Positions 51,373-58,711 of a stretch of 64,000 bases of DNA are shown in pieces. This stretch comes from an uncultured Oscillospiraceae bacterium (lineage in GTDB: Bacteria; Bacillota; Clostridia; Oscillospirales; Oscillospiraceae). Made by a program: the position numbers and the translations under genes. The notes under the pieces were generated by a model that was not told where the DNA came from, searched no databases, and was given only the letters and a program-made list of their open reading frames with translations. Each line of letters begins with the position of its first letter. Within the stretch, counting starts at the first letter, position 1. The stretch is taken from the NCBI GenBank assembly GCA_934573935.1, contig CAKTMO010000005.1:17484-81483 (forward strand). The letters are read 5' to 3'.

Positions 51373-51651
51373 ATGGAGATTATTCTGGCGAAGATTGTGA
51401 CGATTCTTTTATTGGCGGGGTCTTTTGCGCTCATTTGTGCAGGGCTTTTCCGCAGGAAACTAAAGCTGTCGCAGTTAAGCGGGAAACTGCTTCTGCTTTC
51501 TGTTTCAGGGCTTGCTTCCTACGCGATCATTGTTGCCCTGGCAATATGGAAATGGAACAGTGCCGGAGGATCCTTGATTATCGCAGGTGTTTGCTCCTAT
51601 GCGCCCGCCGTCGCGCTGTATCGTATTCTGATTAAAGATTTGAAGGTCTAA
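51373..51651 (+). CDS. small three-helix membrane protein (92 aa)
   Basis: ATG 51373 follows GGGGGG at eight bases. The product has helices at about 5-24, 38-60 and 66-83, with basic loops (RRKLKLS). Family not recognised. It is followed 39 bases later by a gene for a similar small protein, and both probably form one transcript with the CPBP genes. Confidence 0.65.
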   Translation: MEIILAKIVTILLLAGSFALICAGLFRRKLKLSQLSGKLLLLSVSGLASYAIIVALAIWKWNSAGGSLIIAGVCSYAPAVALYRILIKDLKV

Positions 51652-51690
51652 TATAAAAACTGACACACATTTACATTCGGAGGGTTGCGT

Positions 51691-51960
51691 ATGGCTTTTA
51701 TCGTAATTACCATCCTTGTACAAGCGGCAATTGCTCTTGCTGTGCTGCATGCATTCAAAGTGCGGAGGCAAAAGAATATCACATGGACGTCTCCGGCACG
51801 GAAGTGGTATTTTGTAGCGAGTGCTGCGGCGCAGGCAGCCTTAGCGGTCATTTCCTTTGTCAAAACCGATGACAGCAGCTTTTGGCTATTGACGATCATT
51901 GTGTCCGCACTGGCTGCGATCAATCTCTGTACACAACTGACGATCGGTAAGGAGAAATAA
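51691..51960 (+). CDS. small three-helix membrane protein (89 aa)
   Basis: ATG 51691 follows GGAGGG. The product has three hydrophobic helices (about 2-20, 35-56, 61-82) and a basic stretch KVRRQKN after the first. Family not recognised. It is the last gene before a strong hairpin at 51980, so it ends the rightward run. Confidence 0.65.
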   Translation: MAFIVITILVQAAIALAVLHAFKVRRQKNITWTSPARKWYFVASAAAQAALAVISFVKTDDSSFWLLTIIVSALAAINLCTQLTIGKEK

Positions 51961-51979
51961 CACAGGACACTTCATCGGT

Positions 51980-52034
51980 AACCTCCTATTGCTTTGGTAA
52001 TGGCACCAAACCTTTACCTGAGCAATAGGAGGTT
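51980..52034 (+). terminator. large stem-loop terminator
   Basis: A perfect 14-bp stem (51980-51993 with 52021-52034) encloses a loop with its own TTGGT/ACCAA stem. It is followed by TTTTAC. Confidence 0.65.
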
Positions 52035-52121
52035 TTACTCATAGGAAAAGCGACTTTGCAGATACCAAATCGTCTCCCTCGTTTCACAGTCGTTCTAACA
52101 ATTGTTATCACATTCTATAGC

Positions 52122-52150
52122 TTTACTTTTCCCGTTAAATATTCTACTAT
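52122..52150 (+). promoter_or_regulatory. promoter of 74-aa protein gene, copy 1
   Basis: TTTACT (52122-52127), a 17-base spacer and TACTAT (52145-52150) are conserved exactly in copy 2 (62481-62509), followed by the same A-rich leader. Confidence 0.6.
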
Positions 52151-52215
52151 ATAGTCACAAAAGGAAAACAAAACCAAACCAAAACATAAAAACATTCTTT
52201 AAGGAGGAATCTACC

Positions 52216-52440
52216 ATGAAGAACATCAACACTTACATCCTGACCGCGATCGTCTCCCTCGCTCTGGTGGTCGCTACCTCTTTCCTGATGACCGCCGCTG
52301 ACGAGCCTATCCGCCAGGCCGGTTACTACCTGCCTGTGGTGTTCGGCGCCGTGGCCGCCTGGGCCGCCGGTAAGGCCGGTCTGCTGGAGCTGGACTACGA
52401 AGAGCGCACCGCCCGCCGCAATGCCCACGCCGCCGCGTAA
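52216..52440 (+). CDS. 74-aa two-helix membrane protein, copy 1
   Basis: The protein starts MKNINTYILTAIVSLALVVA and has a second helix AGYYLPVVFGAVAAWAAGKA. An acidic-basic tail follows (LELDYEERTARRN). A consensus AAGGAGG precedes the start. Codon use is that of a highly expressed gene. It differs from copy 2 at only three residues (A/V16, T/S and H/N near the end). Family not recognised. Confidence 0.8.
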   Translation: MKNINTYILTAIVSLALVVATSFLMTAADEPIRQAGYYLPVVFGAVAAWAAGKAGLLELDYEERTARRNAHAAA

Positions 52441-52486
52441 GTTCCCGATCAACGCCCCTCTGTTTTCTCTCCCCAAATCCAACCAT

Positions 52487-52530
52487 ACAAAACAGGAATG
52501 ACACGCCAAAGCGTGTCATTCCTGTTTTGT
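52487..52530 (+). terminator. terminator of copy 1
   Basis: A perfect 20-bp stem (52487-52506 with 52511-52530) around CAAA carries the GACACGC/GCGTGTC sequence also seen in copy 2. Confidence 0.9.
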
Positions 52531-52562
52531 GTTTTCCGCCTTGACGGGCAGAGATGATCGCT

Positions 52563-52621
52563 GTTATGACAAATTCCCTGAAATGTCAAAAAAGTTGACA
52601 CTTTGGGGGATTTGTCATGAC
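52563..52621. repeat. long imperfect inverted repeat of unknown role
   Basis: Arms of 27 bases (52563-52589 and 52595-52621) match at about 22 positions and carry TGACAAAT/ATTTGTCA and TGTCAA/TTGACA ends. It lies between convergent genes after one terminator is already present. Confidence 0.6.
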
Positions 52622-52701
52622 AAAATGCAGAGAATAGTCATAGCAAAAAGGCTGGCGCTCTGCTATTATGATAATGGAAAAGAGGCGTTTGCCCACAGCC
52701 C

Positions 52702-53250
52702 CTATGTTTCCTTGCTGCCTTTTTCCTCCATGCGGCCGGTCAGGAGACGGTGCATCTGCTTTGCCAGCTTTTTCCTGTCAAAATCCTTTTTTTCGCAGTA
52801 TTCCAGCAGCAGGCCCACGATGCCGTAGGTACAGAAGCTGAGGGCGATGTCCATATCCTCATAGGGAAGCGCCACCTGCCTGCCCTTTCGGGCCATCAGC
52901 TCCTGAAGATAGGTGCGGACCGAGCGCACCATGATCCGCTCGATATCCTCCCGCTTTTGTGAGTGGAGCAGCTTGTGCAGAAGGACATTGGCATTTTCAG
53001 AGGCCACGATAAAATCGTGAAAAACGGCCTCGGAATCATCTGCCGCCATGTTTTTCTCCAGCAGCTTTTGAAACGCCTGCTCCGCCGACCACTCGATGAC
53101 TTCCAGAATATCCTGAAAGTGATAATAGAAGGACTGGCGGGAAATGCCGCACTCGTCCACGATATCCTTGACGGTGATCTTGTCGATGTTCTTTTCTCCC
53201 GACAGCTTGATAAACGCATCGGCTATCATGGATTTTGCATTGACCGCCAT
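52702..53250 (-). CDS. TetR family regulator
   Basis: This 182-residue protein has a TetR helix-turn-helix (ITVKDIVDECGISRQSFYYH, then FQDILEVIEWSAEQAF) at about residues 24-65. The C-terminal part resembles the DhaS/TetR_C subgroup. It is divergent from the hydrolase - acyltransferase - glycosyltransferase set, with 92 bases between, and probably controls it. Ligand unknown. Confidence 0.8.
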   Translation of the reverse strand: MAVNAKSMIADAFIKLSGEKNIDKITVKDIVDECGISRQSFYYHFQDILEVIEWSAEQAFQKLLEKNMAADDSEAVFHDFIVASENANVLLHKLLHSQKREDIERIMVRSVRTYLQELMARKGRQVALPYEDMDIALSFCTYGIVGLLLEYCEKKDFDRKKLAKQMHRLLTGRMEEKGSKET

Positions 53251-53342
53251 ATGAAACCTCCCGCCGCTTGCTTGCTGGTACTCAGTTTACCATAAAACGC
53301 CATTACTTGTCTATTCAGAATTTCCACGGAGGGACCTGAACC

Positions 53343-54311
53343 ATGAAGAAAACAACAAAAGTGATCACAGTTGCCCTTTCCGCCGCCGCAGTGTACGGCG
53401 CGGCCACCTATGGCGTGACAAGGCTTCTGATGGATGTGGCCATGAACCGTGAGCCGCCCCGTCTGGGAAAGAAAAGCGGCGGCAGCTCCCGCCTGACCGG
53501 CGAGACGCCCAACGACGCCTTCCGCGCCGCGCAAAAGGCCGCCGCGCAGCAGCTGGCCGCTGCGCCCCACGAGGAGGTGTCCCTGAAAAGTCGGGACGGC
53601 CTGCAGCTGGTGGGCCACTGGTTCCCCTGCCCCGACGCGAAGCGGATCCTTCTGGCCTTTCACGGGTGGCACTCCGCGTGGTATCGGGACTTCGGCATGA
53701 TCGCCGATTTCTGGCGGCAGGAGAAGTGCAGCGTCCTCTACGTGGAGCAGCGGGCCCAGCAGAACAGCGAGGGCGCATATATCGGCTTCGGCCTGACAGA
53801 GCGTGACGATTGCCTATCGTGGGCACAGTGGGCGGTGGAACGGTTCGGTACGGCGCTGCCCATCTATCTGGCAGGCGTCTCCATGGGAGGCGCCACCGTG
53901 CTGATGGCAGCGGATCTGCCGCTGCCGGACGCCGTTCACGGTATCATCGCGGACTCGGCGTACACATCGCCCTACGCCATCTGGCGGCATGTGGCGCGGA
54001 AGAACCTGCACATCCCCTTCCTTCTGGGCGGCAGGATCGCCGACTGCCTCTGCCGCAAGCGCCTGTCCATGGGATCGAAAGACTGCTCCACCCTGACCGC
54101 CCTTGCCGCCGCGAAAAAGCCGGTGCTGCTGATCCACGGTGGAGACGACCACTTCGTGCCGGTCCGGATGGCCTATGAAAATCAGGCAGCCTGCGCGTCG
54201 CCCTGCCGCCTGCTGGTGGTACCGGAGGCCGACCACGGCATGAGCTGCTATATGGACCGCCCGTCATACGAAGCGGCTGTGCGGCAGTTCTGGGCCTCTT
54301 ACGATGCGTAA
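53343..54311 (+). CDS. alpha/beta hydrolase, membrane-anchored
   Basis: This 322-residue protein has an N-terminal signal anchor (about 5-28) and an alpha/beta hydrolase fold: HGWHS oxyanion loop, nucleophile Ser180 in GVSMGGA, Asp in HGGDDHFVP and His in EADHGMS. It faces the outside and probably acts on lipid or ester. Its stop overlaps the next gene, which supports a shared role in lipid or glycolipid processing. Confidence 0.85.
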   Translation: MKKTTKVITVALSAAAVYGAATYGVTRLLMDVAMNREPPRLGKKSGGSSRLTGETPNDAFRAAQKAAAQQLAAAPHEEVSLKSRDGLQLVGHWFPCPDAKRILLAFHGWHSAWYRDFGMIADFWRQEKCSVLYVEQRAQQNSEGAYIGFGLTERDDCLSWAQWAVERFGTALPIYLAGVSMGGATVLMAADLPLPDAVHGIIADSAYTSPYAIWRHVARKNLHIPFLLGGRIADCLCRKRLSMGSKDCSTLTALAAAKKPVLLIHGGDDHFVPVRMAYENQAACASPCRLLVVPEADHGMSCYMDRPSYEAAVRQFWASYDA

Positions 54312-54792
54312 CGCAATGGGGCACAAGATGAAACCTTTCTTTTTCTGCCTGCTCTATATGGCGGTTTTGGGCGTTCTCTTTTTTGTGATCGGACGTCTGC
54401 TTCCCAAGCGCTGGTTCCACGCCGAGCGCTTCCCCTGGCGCTGCGCCCCCTTTGAGCAGAAGCTGTGGAAGCGGCTGCATGTCAAGCAATGGCAGGCAAG
54501 GGTGCCGGATATGAGCCGCGTTTTCCGCAGGATCATGCCGCCCAAACGGCTGACCCGCGAAACTTTCGACGATCTGCCGCGGATGATCCAGGAGACCTGC
54601 GTGGCGGAGTGGACGCATTTCACGCTCTCCCTTCTGGGGCTTGCCCTGCTGAGCATATGGCCGGGGATCGGCGGGGTCTGCATGACCGCGCTCTATATTC
54701 TGTTGGGCAATCTGCCGTTTATCATCATCCAGCGCTATAACCGGCCGCGCCTGCAAAAGCTGCTTATCATGAAACAGCGAAAAAACAAATAG
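54304..54792 (+). CDS. CrtO-like acyltransferase family membrane protein
   Basis: This 162-residue membrane protein resembles the glycosyl-4,4'-diaponeurosporenoate acyltransferase family: a first helix, then FPWRCAPFEQKLWKRLHVKQ, then two helices and NLPFIIIQRYNRPRL at the end. Homologues add an acyl chain to a glycosyl group. No carotenoid genes are near, so the acceptor here may be a glycolipid made by the next gene. The start may be 54304 or the later ATG 54328; no clear ribosome site decides. Confidence 0.7.
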   Translation: MRNAMGHKMKPFFFCLLYMAVLGVLFFVIGRLLPKRWFHAERFPWRCAPFEQKLWKRLHVKQWQARVPDMSRVFRRIMPPKRLTRETFDDLPRMIQETCVAEWTHFTLSLLGLALLSIWPGIGGVCMTALYILLGNLPFIIIQRYNRPRLQKLLIMKQRKNK

Positions 54793-54805
54793 GAGAATCG
54801 ATAAC

Positions 54806-55924
54806 ATGCCAACCTTGATCCTGAGCTGCAACACGGGCGCCGGACACAACTCCTGCGCGTCGGCGATCCAGGAGGCTTACCAGGCCCACGGCGAAACCTG
54901 CGACATTACCGACGCCCTGCAGTTCATCTCGAAGCGGGCGTCCCGCTTTATCGCCAACTGGCACACACGGATATACCGGCATGCGCCCAAGCTCTTTCGG
55001 GCGGGGTATCAAAGCGCGGAAACCCACGACGACATTTTCCGCGATGGAACGCCGCTGTACAAATACCTGTCCTCCGGCGCGGAGCGCATGTATGCATACA
55101 TTCTCGCCGGAGGCTACGACAATGTGATCTGCACCCACGTGTTCCCCGCGCTGGCATTGACGGAGCTGTGCCGCAGGCATCCGGAGCTGCGGCTGACCAC
55201 CAGCCATATCTCCACGGATTACACCTGCTCGCCCTGCACGGCGGACTCCGCGCTGGACTGGTATTTTCTTCCCGCGTCCTCGCTGACGGAAGAATTCGCG
55301 CAATGCGGGATACCGCGTAACAAGCTGGTCGCCAGCGGCATTCCCGTGTGCCGCGCATTTTATGAGCGGGTCCCGCCGGATGTCGGAAAAGCCCGTCTGG
55401 GGATCGATCCGGCCCACGGGCACATTCTGATGATGTGCGGCAGCATGGGCTGCGGCCCCATGGCGGAGATCGTGTCCTATCTCGACACCCGCCTTACCGC
55501 GGCGCAGGAGCTTACCGTTGTGTGCGGCAGCAATGACGATCTGTACGAAAAGCTTTGGAAGCGGGTGGGAGACGATCCGCGGATCCATATTGCAGGCAAG
55601 GTCGGCAATGTACCGCAGCTTATGCAGGGGGCTGATCTCTTCCTGACAAAGCCCGGCGGGCTGAGCACCTCCGAGGCAATGGCGGCGGGGCTTCCGATGG
55701 TACTCATTGACGCTGTGGCAGGCTGCGAGGAGTACAACCTCGCCTTCTTTCTGCACAACGCCATGGCGGTCACGGCGGATCTGCCGGAGTCCATCGCCGA
55801 TACCGCCCTGGCGCTTTTGAACGACCAGCCCCACCTTTCTGCGCTGCGCGCGGCAATGGCTCCGCCGATGAACGCAGCGTCGGCTGAAACCATTTATCAA
55901 TGGCTCCACGACCACGGGAAATAA
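54806..55924 (+). CDS. MGDG-synthase/UgtP-like glycosyltransferase
   Basis: This 372-residue GT28-type enzyme has the N-terminal SCNTGAGHNSCASAI acceptor-side glycine loop, THVFPALALTE and a C-terminal donor site (GKVGNVPQLMQGADLFLTKP, then GGLSTSEAMA). Family members transfer glucose, galactose or GlcNAc from UDP-sugars to diacylglycerol or lipid carriers at the membrane. With the acyltransferase and hydrolase just upstream, glycolipid synthesis or remodelling is likely (inference). Confidence 0.85.
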   Translation: MPTLILSCNTGAGHNSCASAIQEAYQAHGETCDITDALQFISKRASRFIANWHTRIYRHAPKLFRAGYQSAETHDDIFRDGTPLYKYLSSGAERMYAYILAGGYDNVICTHVFPALALTELCRRHPELRLTTSHISTDYTCSPCTADSALDWYFLPASSLTEEFAQCGIPRNKLVASGIPVCRAFYERVPPDVGKARLGIDPAHGHILMMCGSMGCGPMAEIVSYLDTRLTAAQELTVVCGSNDDLYEKLWKRVGDDPRIHIAGKVGNVPQLMQGADLFLTKPGGLSTSEAMAAGLPMVLIDAVAGCEEYNLAFFLHNAMAVTADLPESIADTALALLNDQPHLSALRAAMAPPMNAASAETIYQWLHDHGK

Positions 55925-55965
55925 ACGGAAACGCAAAGCCTCCCCCGTAGAGATCCCATCACGCA

Positions 55966-56005
55966 AGCAGAGTGTTTTACGCAAATCTGCGTAAAGCACT
56001 CTGCT
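55966..56005 (+). terminator. terminator of glycolipid operon
   Basis: An 18-bp stem with one wobble (55966-55983 with 55988-56005) is followed by TCTTT. Confidence 0.8.
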
Positions 56006-56049
56006 TCTTTCCCATTCGGCAGGAAAACCGATTTTCCTCCGTGGTCTTC

Positions 56050-56078
56050 TTGCATAAATGTTGCAATGATGATATGAT
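56050..56078 (+). promoter_or_regulatory. promoter of YhgE operon
   Basis: TTGCAT (56050-56055), a 17-base spacer and TATGAT (56073-56078) lie about 60 bases before the first YhgE start. Confidence 0.65.
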
Positions 56079-56140
56079 ACCAGCAGTTGGCAAGCGGTTT
56101 TGTCAACGGATCGCATCCTAAAAAACAGACAGGAGGAACT

Positions 56141-58195
56141 ATGCGGAATATCTGGACGGTTTTCAAAACCGACGTGAAAACGCTGAGCAAATGCTTTTTC
56201 GCCTGCGCCGTGATAGTGGGCATCGTGCTGCTGCCCAGCCTGTACGCATGGCTGAACATCTATTCCAATTGGGATCCCTACGGCAACACCAGCGGTATTT
56301 CCATCGCCGTGGCGTCTCTGGATCAGGGCTATACCGACGAGGACGGCGTATACACCAACAAGGGTGAGGACGTAGTCAACGATCTGCGGGAGGCCACCAG
56401 CATCAACTGGGTGGTGGTGGACAGCGCGGAACAGGCAAAGGACGGCGTCTACGCCGGTGATTACTACGCTGCCGTGGTCATTGATCAGGACTTCTCTTAT
56501 AAGATGTACCACATGCTGACGGAGTGGACGGGCAAGCCCTCCCTCACCTACTACGAAAACGCCAAGAAGAACGCCGTAGCCACCAAGATCACCGATACGG
56601 CGGTGGAAAGCCTGAAGCGCACCATCAACGAGAACTATCTGGACGTGGTGGTTGGCGGCGTGATGACCCAGGCCAACCTGCTGGCCGCCAATCTGACGGA
56701 GGATGATCCGGAGACGGCGGTAAAGGGCGTGTTCTATCAGGCCCGTGACCTGCTGGCGGGCTGCCGCGCCACCATGGACGCCTTTGAGGCGGCGGGCCAG
56801 GGCGGCACGGACTTTGACGCCGATCAGCTCTCACAGGCCATTCAGGACATCAACAGCAATCTGCCCGACGGTGAACACTTACAGCAGACAGTGGCGGAGA
56901 TCGACCGGATCGTGTTCACGACGCTGGAAAAGGTGCAGCGGGCACTGGACAAGCTCCAGCAGGCCGCCGAGGACGACAGCAAGCTGCAGGAGGCCCGCAA
57001 AGCCATTGAGGAGGCAGCCGCCGCCATGGGACAGCTGGGCGACCAGCTGACGGCGTGGGCGGATCGGCTGGAGCAGCAGCCGCTTGGCCACGCGGCCGCC
57101 AAACTGGCCCGTGAGATGGCGGCCAGGTGCTACACGCTGCAAGGCCGTCTGGCGGCGTTGCCGGACAACGAGGATATCCAGACCGCCATTCGGGACTGCA
57201 AGACCATCGTCACCGCCATCGGCACTATGACCGGCAAGCTGACACCCACCGCCAATGAGCTGCGGAAGGAACTGGAAAACGTCATGGGGCAGGTGTCCCG
57301 CACCATGGGCAGCGTCAAGACCCTCAGCGGCGACGCCCAGGCGGTGCAGGACGCACTGTCCGACACCGCGCTGGCGCTGGAGGACACCATGGCGCTGCTG
57401 CGGCCCGCCGCGGACGGCCTGTCCCGCTCTGTGGATGAGGCCATCGACAAGCTGCAGGATCTGAGCGACGAGGAATACATGGATACCCTGCTGAACATTC
57501 TGGGCGGTGATCCCGAGGCGTACGGCCAGTACTTCTCTCAGGTGGTGCAGACCACGGTGACGCCGGTGTACCCCATTGAGAACTACGGCTCCGCCATGGC
57601 GCCCTTCTATACGGTGCTGGCCATCTGGGTGGGCGGCGTCATTCTGGTGTCGCTGGTGAAGCCTCACGCCAGAAAGGACGGGCTCATCGACCCCACCCCC
57701 GCCCAGCTGTACTTTGGCCGCTACATCCTTTTCTTCCTGCTGAGTCAATTGCAGGCGGCCATTATCATCACCGGCGACCTGCTGATTTTGAAGATCCAAT
57801 GCCTGCACCCGGGCCTTCTGTATCTTACCGGCTCGCTGACGGCGCTGACCTTCAGTCTGCTGATCTACTCCCTGGCCCTGTCCTTCGGCGACGTGGGCAA
57901 GGCCATCGTGGTGGTGGTCATGGTCTTGCAGATCGCAGGCTCCTCCGGCACCTTCCCCATTGAACTGCTGCCGGAGGTGTATCAGAAAATCTACCGCTTC
58001 TTCCCCTTCCCCTACGCCATCGACGCCATGCGGGAGTGCATCTGCGGCCTGTACGGCAATTACTACATGACGCAGCTGGCGTATCTGCTGCTGTTCGCCG
58101 CGGCGGCGCTGGTGATCGGCCTTCTGGTGCGGCGGCCCTTTATGGGGCTGAACCACTTTATGGAGGCCAAGCTGGAAGAGACCGAGCTCTTGTAA
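56141..58195 (+). CDS. YhgE/Pip family membrane protein 1
   Basis: This 684-residue protein has one N-terminal helix (FACAVIVGIVLLPSLYAWLN) and the family phrase NIYSNWDPYGNTSGISIAVA. A long extracellular helical domain spans about 80-480. A C-terminal ABC-2-type membrane part has about five helices and PLLP-like GTFPIELLPEVYQKIYRFFP. ATG 56141 follows AGGAGG. YhgE/Pip proteins include phage infection proteins and export-related membrane proteins; their mechanism is not established. A related protein ends the same operon, so they may pair as a heterodimer. Confidence 0.85.
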   Translation: MRNIWTVFKTDVKTLSKCFFACAVIVGIVLLPSLYAWLNIYSNWDPYGNTSGISIAVASLDQGYTDEDGVYTNKGEDVVNDLREATSINWVVVDSAEQAKDGVYAGDYYAAVVIDQDFSYKMYHMLTEWTGKPSLTYYENAKKNAVATKITDTAVESLKRTINENYLDVVVGGVMTQANLLAANLTEDDPETAVKGVFYQARDLLAGCRATMDAFEAAGQGGTDFDADQLSQAIQDINSNLPDGEHLQQTVAEIDRIVFTTLEKVQRALDKLQQAAEDDSKLQEARKAIEEAAAAMGQLGDQLTAWADRLEQQPLGHAAAKLAREMAARCYTLQGRLAALPDNEDIQTAIRDCKTIVTAIGTMTGKLTPTANELRKELENVMGQVSRTMGSVKTLSGDAQAVQDALSDTALALEDTMALLRPAADGLSRSVDEAIDKLQDLSDEEYMDTLLNILGGDPEAYGQYFSQVVQTTVTPVYPIENYGSAMAPFYTVLAIWVGGVILVSLVKPHARKDGLIDPTPAQLYFGRYILFFLLSQLQAAIIITGDLLILKIQCLHPGLLYLTGSLTALTFSLLIYSLALSFGDVGKAIVVVVMVLQIAGSSGTFPIELLPEVYQKIYRFFPFPYAIDAMRECICGLYGNYYMTQLAYLLLFAAAALVIGLLVRRPFMGLNHFMEAKLEETELL

Positions 58196-58210
58196 GGAGG
58201 TGGCCGGATC

Positions 58211-58711
58211 ATGACAACAGAAGAAAAGTACCATCAGCTGTATGACCGGCTGCTGGAGGAGGTGACCGCCCTGCACCGGAGCAACCAGCACCGCATCCGC
58301 ACCGGCATGCGGGCACTGGTGATCGTGACGCTGGGCCTGATGCTGCTGATGTTTCTGGCGGAGGGCAACAAGGTGTTCACACTGATCCTATGGATCGTGT
58401 CCATGTTCGCCCTGGCGGCGTATCTCATCGGTGTGGAATACATGGACTATGAGCTGCAGAAGAAGCTGCAGGACATCACCCAGGAGGAGCTCTCCGATCT
58501 GGGCCAGCTGTCGGCGCTGCCCCAGCTGGAGCGTCCGGCTATCCGCCTGCCCCAGCTGCTGCGGCGAAAGGACAAGGCGCAGCAGCCGGAGGAAAACGCC
58601 GACGCTGGGCAGGCCGTCACCCTGCCCATGCCGGAAGGGGCCGCCCGCCCCGTGGTGACAGGCGGACCCGCAGAGCAGACGCCTGCTGACAGTGGGGAGG
58701 TGGACCGGTGA
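58211..58711 (+). CDS. small membrane protein between two YhgE proteins
   Basis: This 166-residue protein has a basic N-terminus with a short helix region, two membrane helices (about 34-52 and 56-76) and a charged cytoplasmic tail rich in Gln and Pro (LPQLLRRKDKAQQPEEN). No motif recognised. It lies 15 bases after one YhgE gene, and its stop overlaps the next start by one base, so all three are translated together and the product may be an adaptor. Confidence 0.7.
   Translation: MTTEEKYHQLYDRLLEEVTALHRSNQHRIRTGMRALVIVTLGLMLLMFLAEGNKVFTLILWIVSMFALAAYLIGVEYMDYELQKKLQDITQEELSDLGQLSALPQLERPAIRLPQLLRRKDKAQQPEENADAGQAVTLPMPEGAARPVVTGGPAEQTPADSGEVDR

Larger units (their letters stand above)
52093..52530 (+). 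repeat. dispersed duplicate unit, copy 1
   Basis: This 0.44-kb unit holds promoter, leader, gene and terminator. It recurs at 62452-62885 in the same direction. The 123 bases before the start codon align without gaps, and the coding parts differ at few positions. Confidence 0.85.
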
